A stretch of 64,000 nucleotides of DNA from Enterococcus larvae. Its GTDB lineage: Bacteria > Bacillota > Bacilli > Lactobacillales > Enterococcaceae. How positions within the stretch are numbered: the stretch's first letter is position 1; every line of letters begins with the position of its first letter. The translations under genes were made by a program, and so were the position numbers. The DNA is taken from positions 558,001-622,000 of the forward strand of contig NZ_JAEDXU010000001.1 of assembly GCF_017830045.1 (NCBI RefSeq). The letters are read 5' to 3'. Below, piece by piece: positions 8,734 to 17,660 of this stretch. The notes under the pieces were generated by a model. That model searched no databases. It was not told the origin of the DNA and saw only the letters and a program-made list of their open reading frames with translations.

Positions 8734-10466
8734 TTTAGCAGCACCTCCTCAGCCAGTACAATAGTTACCTTGAACCCTTGCCATAGTGTAGATTCAAGCT
8801 GTATCTGATACGCCTCGCCATAGAATCCCCTCAACCGTTCATGAACATTTTTCAAGCCAATTGAGTTTTGAAGCTCTACTTCACGATCTGCCAGTTTTCC
8901 TTGGATTGCGCTCAGCTGCTTTCCATCAATTCCTTTACCATTATCTGATACCTGAATATAGATTTTCCCTGCTGTTCGATACGCCTTGATACTGATTGCA
9001 TTATCATTCCGTCCATAGTCGATGCCATGAACAAAATAGTTTTCCACAAGAGGCTGTATCGCAAACTTAGGAATAACCAATTCCTTCAAGCTTTCTTCGA
9101 TCGTCACGATATAAGCAATTTTATCGGGATAGCGCATTTGATACAAGTACACATATTTTTCACAAAAATCCAGTTCTTGCTGTAATGTCGTCGTTTTTTC
9201 CTGAGTCGTATTATTTCGCAATAAAGCAGAAAAAGCGTATACGACATCTGCCAGCTCTTCCTGCTGACGACTGAGCGCATACATTCGAATATACTCCAAC
9301 GTATTATAAAGAAAGTGTGGGTTGATCTGAGACTGCAGCGCACGCATGTGGGCATCCCGCTGTTTGATTTCCAAGGTGTAAATGTCCTCGATGTAGTCAT
9401 TGATGCTGACAGTCATCTGATTGATGGATTCAGCAATTTCCTTCAACTCTTGCTGGACATTTGTTGTATCGATCTGCTCCTTGAAATTCCCCTGACTGAC
9501 CCTTTTCGTTGCCTTCACGATATTTCGTACTTGAGAAGAGTAACGCTTGAAGGTTCTATGCAATACCAGCAACAGCATCGCAATAATCAGAAACCCAAAA
9601 AAGAAAATCATCCCTGCAAAAGAAAGAATTTCCTTCCAAATCACCTGTTTACTTAGCAATACTAAAATCGTTCGATCCTCACGACTTTCGATTTCCTTGA
9701 CATAATAATCCTTTTCCAAAGAACCGAGAGGAACCTGTCTACCCTGCTGCATTTGTTCATCTAACACTGTCAGCTCTTTTTCAGTCATCCGCGAACTGTT
9801 ACTGTACAGTCGTTGACCATTACTAGAATAGATAAAGCTGTTGATCCCTTTTTGAAGGTTATCATTTCCTTGTGTTCCCAGTACCATCGAATCATCAAAG
9901 GCTACAAATAACTGACCCACAACCTGTGTCAGATTACCGGGACTATAAATAGAGCGAATCAAGTACAGACTTTCATCCATACTCACACTACTCCCTTGAA
10001 CCTCTACTCCTTGTGGGCGTGCCTTTGTTGCTTTTAAATAATGATTGCTTTCTTCCAAACGAATTGCAATTTCTGTGATTTCCCCATGAGCATTGAATAA
10101 ACGCGATAACGTCGTAGGAACAAAAATATTTTCCCCAGTTGTCCGATACACCTCATTTGTATAATCGAAATATTCAGCTGGACTTAAATTCAAATAATTC
10201 CTTAATGTCTCAAACTGCCGATCAGAATTGGTAAACTCTCCCAATATATCTGTCATCAAACTGCTTTTTTCTTGTGTGTAATTGTCCAGTTGAACCCCTG
10301 TGTTTTCCACCATCTGCCAACTACTGTGAAATCGTTCAATGCCGGTATAAATACTTAGTGTAACCATAATAAAAACAGACACTAGAACGAGCAAAATGCT
10401 ATACAGCTGCATCAATTGATTGATCAAAAAATCTCTTTTAAAAAAAGCCGATAGTTTAGCCTTCAT
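8730..10466 (-). CDS. Sensor histidine kinase, YesM type
   Basis: A 578-residue membrane kinase. TM1 is near residues 18-38, followed by an extracellular sensor of about 240 residues, TM2 near 283-303 and a HAMP-like linker. The His-kinase block is QINPHFLYNTLEYIRMYAL, with the phosphorylated His next to the NPHFLYN motif. The ATPase part shows QPLVENYFVHGID, DNGKGID and IGLKNVHERLRGFYG. This is the LytS/YesM class that pairs with AraC-type regulators and often sits beside carbohydrate ABC transporters, as here. It overlaps the YesL-like gene by 11 bases and the regulator by four. Confidence 0.93.
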   Translation of the reverse strand: MKAKLSAFFKRDFLINQLMQLYSILLVLVSVFIMVTLSIYTGIERFHSSWQMVENTGVQLDNYTQEKSSLMTDILGEFTNSDRQFETLRNYLNLSPAEYFDYTNEVYRTTGENIFVPTTLSRLFNAHGEITEIAIRLEESNHYLKATKARPQGVEVQGSSVSMDESLYLIRSIYSPGNLTQVVGQLFVAFDDSMVLGTQGNDNLQKGINSFIYSSNGQRLYSNSSRMTEKELTVLDEQMQQGRQVPLGSLEKDYYVKEIESREDRTILVLLSKQVIWKEILSFAGMIFFFGFLIIAMLLLVLHRTFKRYSSQVRNIVKATKRVSQGNFKEQIDTTNVQQELKEIAESINQMTVSINDYIEDIYTLEIKQRDAHMRALQSQINPHFLYNTLEYIRMYALSRQQEELADVVYAFSALLRNNTTQEKTTTLQQELDFCEKYVYLYQMRYPDKIAYIVTIEESLKELVIPKFAIQPLVENYFVHGIDYGRNDNAISIKAYRTAGKIYIQVSDNGKGIDGKQLSAIQGKLADREVELQNSIGLKNVHERLRGFYGEAYQIQLESTLWQGFKVTIVLAEEVLLK

Positions 10467-11070
10467 AGGTTAGCTTTCCGTCAATCAGCTCACGATTTTT
10501 TCGGCTGGCAAAAGACGCCCAGAGTACCATCAAACTGAAGCTGCCAAATAAAAGCAGACCTTTCATGCTGAGGGTAAACAGCACGATCCCTACCAAACCA
10601 ATAATGATTTTTAAAAATACACCGAAATTCAGGAAAATACTGACGAACGAAAGCTTCAGTAGATTTACCAGACTCAACTCATAATTTGATTCATTGATCA
10701 CCATATAAAGATAATAGACGAACAACAGCAGACCGACAAAAATCAAAACAAAATCAATAATCAGCCAAAGAAGCCCCTGTATACCTGTTGAAAGATAAAA
10801 ATTATAGCTAATAAGTGCCAGTAATGCTAAAAACAGATAAAAATGAATGTTGCCTTTGATGAAATTAACTTTCCAGCGCTCAAACGCAAGTCGCCAAGTT
10901 GATTCTCGGTAGTTCAACTCATTTTCTTGAATCAAGTCACTAATAGTTTGAAAAGCGGGACCAATCCCAAAAAGCACACCTCCTAAAAGTGTCAATCCTA
11001 CAAACATTAAATTAAGCTTTACAATTGCCCATATCATTGAAAAGCCCTTATCCAATCCTGAACTGATCAT
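10456..11070 (-). CDS. YesL/DUF624-family membrane protein
   Basis: A 204-residue protein with about five membrane segments. The N-terminal stretch, with two helices and an F-TISDLIQENELN linker, matches the DUF624 (YesL) pattern. Such proteins commonly accompany YesM/YesN sensors and oligosaccharide permeases, but their biochemical job is not established. It is first in the operon YesL-YesM-YesN, overlapping the kinase by 11 bases. A ribosome site, GAGGAAAAAAG, precedes ATG 11070. Confidence 0.8.
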   Translation of the reverse strand: MISSGLDKGFSMIWAIVKLNLMFVGLTLLGGVLFGIGPAFQTISDLIQENELNYRESTWRLAFERWKVNFIKGNIHFYLFLALLALISYNFYLSTGIQGLLWLIIDFVLIFVGLLLFVYYLYMVINESNYELSLVNLLKLSFVSIFLNFGVFLKIIIGLVGIVLFTLSMKGLLLFGSFSLMVLWASFASRKNRELIDGKLTYEG

Positions 11071-11151
11071 CTTTTTTCCTCCTCTTATTTTGTTACTATG
11101 TTTATTATAGCGATACGAAATTGTTTGACAACATTTTCAGATTATGTAGAA

Positions 11152-11192
11152 AGAGGCTGGGACAATTCAGTGTTGATATTGTCCCGACCTCT
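11152..11192 (-). terminator. Terminator of the sugar ABC-transporter operon; repeat-like hairpin
   Basis: Arms AGAGGCTGGGACAAT and ATTGTCCCGACCTCT pair with one mismatch around a short loop, and on the minus strand TTTC follows. It lies just after the solute-binding-protein gene. The outer arm AGAGGCTGGGACA is nearly identical to the end of the 7059-7230 element. Confidence 0.75.
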
Positions 11193-11223
11193 AGAAGAAG
11201 CCACTTGCTCCCTTTAGTTTAAA

Positions 11224-12690
11224 TTATTCACTTGCTTCACGAAATTCATCAAATTGTTTCTGCATTTCGTCACCGACCTTATCCCAGCCAGCTGTTTTTA
11301 AATCAGCCAACAACTTAGGAATGTTTTCCTCCGGATCGATCGTTCCTGTTGCCAGGCTGGATTTGTAACGATTCATCACGTTCGCAATGTTTGTGATCTC
11401 TGTTTTCACACTATCGGTCTTGAAATTAAAACCTAAGATTGGAGATGCTTCAGAGTCCGCAATGTTTTCATCACGTTCCTGGATCATTTCATCTGTGATT
11501 GTATCCTGTGTATAAAGAATCAAGTTATTTCCTGTGTTCCAAGCAGCCATGTGATTGTTTGGTTTGTAACCATCCAACAGCTTGATTTTGTTGTCTTCGT
11601 CTTCAAGTTTCTCCCATGCTTCTCCTTCAACGCCATAAACCAGACCATTTAGAAGCTCAGGATCACTATTCAAAAGACCTAAGAATTCCATTGATTTTTC
11701 TTTATTTTTAGAGACGTTGGAAATAACAAAGTTTGCCATTTGTGCCTGTGCAGTTGATTTCAGCGGTGTTGTAATCGGACGTGAAACCAGTTCTTGACCG
11801 GCAGCATTTGTTAGAATTGTATCGCCGTAATCCATTGGTCCCTGTGTTTCTTCACGCATAAACCAAGTGTTGCCTTCCAACGGGAAGCCGGTTGTATTCG
11901 TCGCTGCATCTGTTGGGATCAAACCAGCATTATACCATTTGTGCATCAATTTGAATTTCTCCATTTGATCCTTGTCTGCATATTGATTGACGATTTTTGT
12001 TGTATCACCATCCAGCTTCACTGCAAATGGGTATTCTTTCCCAATGACATAGTCAAAATCTCCGGACATTTCAAATGTCTGACCAATTGCAAAAGCTGGG
12101 ATATTCGGTTCATTTTCATGGAAAGTTGTCAGTGCCTTTTCTGCATCAGCATAAGAGTTGATTGAGCTGATATCGATATCGTATTTATCCAGATACTGCT
12201 TATTGAAGGTCAGCATCTGTTGCGCATAGATATTCCCATTGACAGGAAACGCATAGAGCTTTCCATCAATTGTATTTCCTTTGATATACGCTTCATCCAA
12301 TTGTTCATAAGCTTCCTTAGCATATTCCGGTGCAAGCTCTGTCAAATCAGCATAGGCGCCTTTTTGTGCATTCGCCACATAATCAGAGGCAAAGGATAAG
12401 TCATAATTTTCACCGGAAGCAATGATCGTACTCATTTTCTGATTCCAATCGCCCCAGCTGATGTACTGCAGATCGATCTTCACATTGATTTTTTCTTCAA
12501 TTTGTTTATTAGCGATTTCCATCAACTCATCGTAGTTCTCAGGCTTATCCCCTACCTGATACATCAATAAAGTTGTCACACCATCTGAGTCAGAGCTCCC
12601 AGAACCACTGTCATTCGACCCACAAGCTGTAAGGCCAATAGTCAATGCTGCTGCACTTGTTAATACTGCTGCTTTTTTCCACGTTTTCAT
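11224..12690 (-). CDS. Sugar ABC transporter solute-binding lipoprotein (DUF3502 type)
   Basis: A 488-residue lipoprotein starting at ATG 12690 behind AGGAGGAATACAA. The lipobox is LTIGLTACGS, with the diacylglyceryl Cys near residue 23, followed by a Ser/Gly/Asp linker. The body is a large cluster D-type oligosaccharide-binding fold. The C-terminal 70 residues (FNFKTDSVKTE to KQFDEFREA) match the DUF3502 domain seen in LipO-like proteins and in the pneumococcal N-glycan-binding protein NgtS. It probably captures mannose-containing glycans and delivers them to the two permeases. It is encoded last in the transporter operon, 241 bases after the second permease. Confidence 0.88.
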   Translation of the reverse strand: MKTWKKAAVLTSAAALTIGLTACGSNDSGSGSSDSDGVTTLLMYQVGDKPENYDELMEIANKQIEEKINVKIDLQYISWGDWNQKMSTIIASGENYDLSFASDYVANAQKGAYADLTELAPEYAKEAYEQLDEAYIKGNTIDGKLYAFPVNGNIYAQQMLTFNKQYLDKYDIDISSINSYADAEKALTTFHENEPNIPAFAIGQTFEMSGDFDYVIGKEYPFAVKLDGDTTKIVNQYADKDQMEKFKLMHKWYNAGLIPTDAATNTTGFPLEGNTWFMREETQGPMDYGDTILTNAAGQELVSRPITTPLKSTAQAQMANFVISNVSKNKEKSMEFLGLLNSDPELLNGLVYGVEGEAWEKLEDEDNKIKLLDGYKPNNHMAAWNTGNNLILYTQDTITDEMIQERDENIADSEASPILGFNFKTDSVKTEITNIANVMNRYKSSLATGTIDPEENIPKLLADLKTAGWDKVGDEMQKQFDEFREASE

Positions 12691-12931
12691 TTGTATTCCT
12701 CCTATATTAATCCTATTAAATAAATGACAATTACTGCTAATTCCTTTGCTATATACATCGTGCAAAGATCACTTTTCGTGTAATGAATCTCTAACAAGAT
12801 ACATACAGATATAAATCCTATGCTCCTGTTGATCCATAAAATTATCGTTTCCATATCATTCCATAAAAGGTTCTTATACAAGCAGTGCGGGAGTCTTTCC
12901 ACGAGTAGAAAATGGAACAGTCCCTATATGT

Positions 12932-13855
12932 TTATTCTTTGACTCCACCAATAGTTAGTCCGCCTACAAAATATCTTTGGAAGAACGGATAAGTCACTGC
13001 GATCGGAAGTGTCGAAACTACAACGATTGCCATACGAGCAGATTCACTAGGCAAAGCTGCCAATCCACCTTGAACCTGAGCTGCCATACCTGTACTTTTT
13101 GCCAGATAATCCAAATTGTTCTGGATACGCATAAGCAATGCCTGTAATGGAATCAAAGAATCTTTTTGAATATATAGTAATGCATTGAACCAGTCATTCC
13201 AGTACCCTAATGCCGCAAAAAGGCTGATTGTCGCAATCCCAGGCACAGCTAACGGTAAAACGATCGACATAAATATCCGCATCTCGCTTGCTCCATCGAT
13301 TCGAGCAGATTCAATGATACTATCCGGAACAGTCTTTTTAAAGAAGGTCCGCATCACAAGTATATTGAAAGGCCCCAAGGCTAATGGAAGAATCAATGCC
13401 CATATCGTATCCTTCAGCTGCAGCAGGTTGGTCATAACCAAATAGTTGGCAACCATCCCCGGTGAAAACAGCATCGTGATCAAAGCCACTAGCGTAAAGA
13501 AACGACGAAATGGAAAATTAGATCGTGAGATAGCGTACGCATAAAGTGATGTCATCGTTGCGTTGAGCAGTGTCCCGAAAACTGTGACAAAAACTGTGAC
13601 GCCAAACGCCTGAAAAATTTTGCTGCTCATTTGCCCACTGAACAAATAGGTATATGCTGCAGTAGAGAATTCCCCCGGCCAGAATCGGTACCCCTGTTCT
13701 GCCAATGATGTTTCACTGGTCAAAGAGATCACAATCACGAAGAAAAACGGCAGAATACAAGAGATGGCAAAAAGTGCAATCACCACATTAAAAATCAAGT
13801 TGACCGTCGGATTAAACGAACGGACTTCAACTTTTTTTACTTTTTTCTTATTCAT
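12932..13855 (-). CDS. Sugar ABC transporter permease, LplC/YtcP type
   Basis: A 307-residue inner component with six membrane segments. The conserved EAA loop is ESARIDGASEMRIFMSIVLP, the contact site for the ATPase. It ends GGLTIGGVKE, a typical C-terminus of the CUT1 LplC subgroup. It lies 12 bases after the partner permease. No ATPase gene is present, so a shared MsmK-type ATPase elsewhere in the genome probably energises the system. Confidence 0.9.
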   Translation of the reverse strand: MNKKKVKKVEVRSFNPTVNLIFNVVIALFAISCILPFFFVIVISLTSETSLAEQGYRFWPGEFSTAAYTYLFSGQMSSKIFQAFGVTVFVTVFGTLLNATMTSLYAYAISRSNFPFRRFFTLVALITMLFSPGMVANYLVMTNLLQLKDTIWALILPLALGPFNILVMRTFFKKTVPDSIIESARIDGASEMRIFMSIVLPLAVPGIATISLFAALGYWNDWFNALLYIQKDSLIPLQALLMRIQNNLDYLAKSTGMAAQVQGGLAALPSESARMAIVVVSTLPIAVTYPFFQRYFVGGLTIGGVKE

Positions 13856-13867
13856 GTCAAAGCCCCC

Positions 13868-14809
13868 CTAAAATAATGCTGAATCCGGTTCAAGCTTACG
13901 AACAACAAAGTTCGCTGCCAACAGCAGACAGGCACCAACTACTGACTGATACAAACCAGCCGCTGCAGTCATTCCCAAGTCTCCCGTAGCGGTCAACCCA
14001 TTATAAATATACGTATCCAATACTGAAGTTACCTGATAGAGTGCACCGGAATTCTTCGGTACTTGGAAGAACAAACCAAAGTCTGCTCGGAAGATTCCGC
14101 CGATATTCATGATCAAAAGAACTGTCATCATTGGAATCAGCTGTGGAATCGTTACATTCTTGATTTGCTGCCACTTGCTGGCACCATCCACCATAGCTGC
14201 TTCGTAGTATGTAGGATCGATCCCCATGACTGAAGCATAATAGATAATACTATTGTAACCAAGACTCTTCCAGACATTCAGCACGACGAAAATCAACGGC
14301 CACCATTTTGGATCAGCATACCAATTGATTGCTTCCCCTCCACCATTCGTTATCCACTGGTTCAAGATCCCTTTATCAGGACTCAAGAAAGCATAAACGA
14401 AATACGAGATAACTACCCAAGAGAGAAAATACGGCAGTAATGACATCGTATGGTAGACCTTGACTGCTTTTTTGTTTCGTAATTCACTCATGATAATGGC
14501 GAATGCGATTGCAAAAAACAGGTTGAATGCCAAAAAGACAATATTATACAGCAATGTATTTCTTGTGATCAGCCAAGCATCACTGGAGGCAAATAAGAAC
14601 TTGAAGTTCTCAAAGCCTACCCAAGGGCTGTTTTTAAGACTTGCCAGAAATCCGTCCGGCGAAATATGAAAATCTTTAAACGCTACTACATTTGCCAGCA
14701 CTGGTATGTAGAAGAAGAATATAAACCAGATAAATCCCGGTAATGCCATCAAAATAAGTGCTTTAAATTGCCAGACCTTCTGCCAGAACCCTTTTTTTCT
14801 TTTCTTCAT
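13868..14809 (-). CDS. Sugar ABC transporter permease, LplB type
   Basis: A 313-residue membrane protein starting at ATG 14809, eight bases after AAAGGAG. Six or more helices are visible, and the EAA loop is EAAMVDGASKWQQIKNVTIP. N-terminal basic residues precede the first helix, and the C-terminus is LEPDSALF. Together with the downstream permease it should form the channel for an oligosaccharide importer of the CUT1 class. It is the first gene of the transporter operon, whose leader carries a cre-like site and a palindrome also found before the glycosidase operon. Confidence 0.9.
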   Translation of the reverse strand: MKKRKKGFWQKVWQFKALILMALPGFIWFIFFFYIPVLANVVAFKDFHISPDGFLASLKNSPWVGFENFKFLFASSDAWLITRNTLLYNIVFLAFNLFFAIAFAIIMSELRNKKAVKVYHTMSLLPYFLSWVVISYFVYAFLSPDKGILNQWITNGGGEAINWYADPKWWPLIFVVLNVWKSLGYNSIIYYASVMGIDPTYYEAAMVDGASKWQQIKNVTIPQLIPMMTVLLIMNIGGIFRADFGLFFQVPKNSGALYQVTSVLDTYIYNGLTATGDLGMTAAAGLYQSVVGACLLLAANFVVRKLEPDSALF

Positions 14810-14934
14810 TTCTTTCGCTCCTTTCATCTATATAAATCTTGCTAAATAAACAAGAGCTGCTATTCTTTCCTTTAATTAACCAGAAGCAAAGGACCCCGTT
14901 CATAAGCAGCAGGACTCAACAAGATCTATATAAA

Positions 14935-14948
14935 GGATAACGCTTTCA
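14935..14948 (-). promoter_or_regulatory. cre-like site (CcpA) before the transporter operon
   Basis: On the minus strand TGAAAGCGTTATCC matches the catabolite-responsive-element consensus TGWNANCGNTNWCA at all defined positions but the last. It lies about 125 bases upstream of the LplB-type permease start, consistent with glucose repression. Confidence 0.6.
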
Positions 14949-15000
14949 ATGAGTAGACATAAGAAACAAACTATAGGTCTTTCGAAACAAATTAAAGATG

Positions 15001-15012
15001 TTGATATATCAA
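15001..15012. promoter_or_regulatory. Palindromic operator TTGATATATCAA upstream of transporter operon
   Basis: A perfect 12-bp palindrome. The core TGATATATCA recurs upstream of the glycosidase operon (21682) and upstream of the GntR-type regulator gene (21795). The most economical reading is one regulator binding all three. Confidence 0.6.
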
Positions 15013-15158
15013 TCAGATAAATAAGTATTTTTTTACAGGCAATCACTTTAAATGGCACTTAAAAGAAGATACGCATCTTTTGTTGATTTCTATTTTGATT
15101 GCTGCTGCTTTTCCCATTCAAATATTATCTACAATTTTAGGATTGGGAACAAGTAAAA

Positions 15159-15207
15159 AAGTCGAAATATACTGGAAATCTCACTTAACTTCCATATATC
15201 TCGACTT
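15159..15207 (-). terminator. Terminator of the GH125-GH38-ROK-GH1 operon
   Basis: A stem of about 17 pairs (AAGTCGAAATATACTGGAA against TTCCATATATCTCGACTT) with one bulge, followed on the minus strand by six Ts. It separates the glycosidase operon from the transporter operon promoter. The rest of the 14810-15305 spacer holds only that promoter region. Confidence 0.75.
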
Positions 15208-15305
15208 ATTTCTAAAAAATAGAATACTTACATATCTACAGGTCTCACACTGCTTCCAGCTTTAAAAAGGCTTGTTTTCATGATATGAGTCTTTTCGTTC
15301 AGCAA

Positions 15306-16706
15306 TTACTCCACCGTGAATCCATTTGCTTCTGACACAGTTTTAAACCAGTGACCTGACTTTTTGATTGTGCGTTTGCCATCCTCTGCCAAATCAACAG
15401 AGATGAATCCGTAACGATTTTTATATGCATTCAGCCATGACCAGTTATCCATACAGGTCCACATATGATAGCCTAAACAGTTTGCGCCTTCTTGAATAGC
15501 CTGATGTACATACTTCAGATGCTCGGTGACAAACTCGATACGGTAGTCATCTTCAATCATCCCCTCTGCATTCAAGAAGCGCTGCTCATCCTCGACACCC
15601 ATGCCATTCTCTGAAATATAGCAGCGAATATTTCCATAGTTGTCTCGCAAATTGATTAGAATATCATAAATACCCTTTTCATAAATTTCCCAGCCGCGGT
15701 ACGGATTGATCCGCTTTTCAGGCCAGTCATAATAATCAAAATAATCTTCCGGCAGTGGTCCATTGCTATGATCGATTGGTGTTTCCTTTGCTTTTACACG
15801 ACGAGGTTGATAATAATTTACCCCAAGAACATCAACGGTATTTGCTTTGATGGTTTTCAGGTCTTCTTCCTGATAGTCAGGTAAAATTTCCAGTTCCTTG
15901 CAAATCTCTATCAATTCCTTTGGAAACTCTCCTTTTACTGCCGGGTCAAGAAATGAACGATTGAAAAATGCATCCGCAATCACTGAGGCCTTCACATCCT
16001 TTGGATCATTCTCATCCCTTGGATAGCTCGGTGTCAGATTCAAAATGATGCCGATTTCTCCATCAAGCCCCATTTCACGATACGCTTTCACAGCCAATGC
16101 ATTCGACAGTGCTTCGTGAAAACCAACCTGAACTGCATGCTCCAGATTGATTTCTGCCGGATAATGCTGCTGGTATAGGTAACCCATTTCTACAGGAACG
16201 ATAGGCTCATTATGGGTAAACCAGTGCTTTACTCGATCCCCAAATAGTTGGAAGCAGGTTTTTGCATAATGAACGTATGCTTCAACAGTCCCACGATCCA
16301 GCCATCCGCCCTTCTCTTGTAAAGGCATCGGCATGTCAAAATGATACAGATTGATGAATGGCTCAATTCCATTTGCAATCAATTCATTGATATACTCATT
16401 ATAGAAATCAACAGCCTGTTGATTTATTTCACCTGTCCCTTCTGGAAACAAGCGGCTCCACTGAATAGAGGTCCGGAAGCTGTTGTGTCCGGTTTCCTTC
16501 ATCAGTTGAACATCCTCTTTGTATTTCGTGTAGAGCTGAGAGGTTTTTTCAGGACCAACCCCATTAAAAAATTTTTCAGGTGCAATCTCATACCAGTGAT
16601 CCCAAATATTTTTTCCTTTGCCGTCTCCTGGAATTGTTCCTTCTGTCTGAAGTCCACTGGCCGCAGATCCCCACCAGAAGCCTTGAGGAAATTGATAAGT
16701 TGTCAT
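15306..16706 (-). CDS. Glycoside hydrolase family 1 (beta-glycosidase)
   Basis: A 466-residue GH1 enzyme. It begins FPQGFWWGSAASGLQTEG, the family N-terminal signature. The acid/base Glu is in FTHNEP and the nucleophile Glu in YISENGMG. GH1 members hydrolyse beta-glucosides, beta-mannosides or their 6-phosphates. In this operon, between mannosidases and a sugar kinase, a beta-mannosidase acting on the Man-beta-1,4-GlcNAc core is plausible but unproven. No signal peptide, so it is intracellular. It is the last gene of the operon, with AAGGAGGAGC before its ATG. Confidence 0.88.
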   Translation of the reverse strand: MTTYQFPQGFWWGSAASGLQTEGTIPGDGKGKNIWDHWYEIAPEKFFNGVGPEKTSQLYTKYKEDVQLMKETGHNSFRTSIQWSRLFPEGTGEINQQAVDFYNEYINELIANGIEPFINLYHFDMPMPLQEKGGWLDRGTVEAYVHYAKTCFQLFGDRVKHWFTHNEPIVPVEMGYLYQQHYPAEINLEHAVQVGFHEALSNALAVKAYREMGLDGEIGIILNLTPSYPRDENDPKDVKASVIADAFFNRSFLDPAVKGEFPKELIEICKELEILPDYQEEDLKTIKANTVDVLGVNYYQPRRVKAKETPIDHSNGPLPEDYFDYYDWPEKRINPYRGWEIYEKGIYDILINLRDNYGNIRCYISENGMGVEDEQRFLNAEGMIEDDYRIEFVTEHLKYVHQAIQEGANCLGYHMWTCMDNWSWLNAYKNRYGFISVDLAEDGKRTIKKSGHWFKTVSEANGFTVE

Positions 16707-16781
16707 TGTGCTCCTCCTTGTTTTGACACTGAATACTTGTTCTTTTTGAATCAGCTTTATTTTAGCAGAACTTTCTTATTC

Positions 16782-17660
16782 CTACACTAAAAAACCTTTT
16801 TGATTCGCTGCATCTTTTCCCAGCAGCAAACTGCCAATGATCCCGCTTTGATTCGGTAAAGCCCAACGAACAATGTATTCATTCACTTCCGGTGTCTCCA
16901 TGTATCCAGCCATCTGTTCAGTAAACTGCTGGCGAATTTTTTGGAGTAAATGTTCTTGATTCATCACACCACCGCCCAAAATGATTTTTTCAGGGGCCAA
17001 AGTCAATGTATAATTCATCAAGGCCTGGGCAATGTAGTACGCTTGTATCCCCCATATGGGATGATCCTCAGGTAGTTCCTGACCCTTGATTCCTGTTCGA
17101 GCCTCTAAGGAAGGCCCTGCTGCCAGCCCTTCCAAACAATCTCCGTGGTAGGGACATGTGCCTTCATAATCATCTGATGGATGGCGCTTAACTCGAATAT
17201 GCCCCATTTCCGGATGACCGTTCCCTTGAAAAATCTCTCCATTCACTACTACACCGGCACCAATTCCAGTTCCTACTGTTAGATAAATACAACTTGTTTT
17301 TCCTTTTGCAGCCCCTTGCTTTAATTCGCCATAGGCCGCGGCATTCACATCTGTTGTCCATGCAAAAGGAATCTTATACCGCTCTTTCAAACTCCCTAAA
17401 AAATCAAAATCCGTCCAGCCTTTTTTAGGTGTTGCCAGAATATAGCCATAGCTCTCTTTAGCAGGATCGACGCCAATCGGGCCGAATGAGCCGACACCCA
17501 TGGCGACCAGCGAATATCGATCAAAAAAGACAAATATCTGTGCTAAGGTTTCCTGTGGTGTCGTTGTTGGAATGGCAATCTGATCAATAATTGTCATTTG
17601 ATCATCAGCAACTGCACAAATCATTTTTGTACCGCCAGCTTCAACTGCTCCAAAATACAT
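16782..17660 (-). CDS. ROK-family sugar kinase (fructokinase/mannokinase type)
   Basis: A 292-residue ROK kinase. The ATP phosphate loop is GAVEAGGTK, the Asp-containing sugar site is TTDVNAAAYGE, and LTVGTGIGAGVV follows. The zinc-binding block GHPEMGHIRVKRHP to CPYHGDCLEGLAAGPS is the fructokinase/GmuE form of the ROK signature. It probably phosphorylates mannose (or fructose) released by the mannosidases to give the 6-phosphate for glycolysis. Its ATG overlaps the GH38 stop by one base. Confidence 0.88.
   Translation of the reverse strand: MYFGAVEAGGTKMICAVADDQMTIIDQIAIPTTTPQETLAQIFVFFDRYSLVAMGVGSFGPIGVDPAKESYGYILATPKKGWTDFDFLGSLKERYKIPFAWTTDVNAAAYGELKQGAAKGKTSCIYLTVGTGIGAGVVVNGEIFQGNGHPEMGHIRVKRHPSDDYEGTCPYHGDCLEGLAAGPSLEARTGIKGQELPEDHPIWGIQAYYIAQALMNYTLTLAPEKIILGGGVMNQEHLLQKIRQQFTEQMAGYMETPEVNEYIVRWALPNQSGIIGSLLLGKDAANQKGFLV

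Noticed and set aside
12702-12902. 66-codon minus frame between permease and solute-binding protein
   Set aside because: Lies in a leader-like gap, has no ribosome site and looks random.
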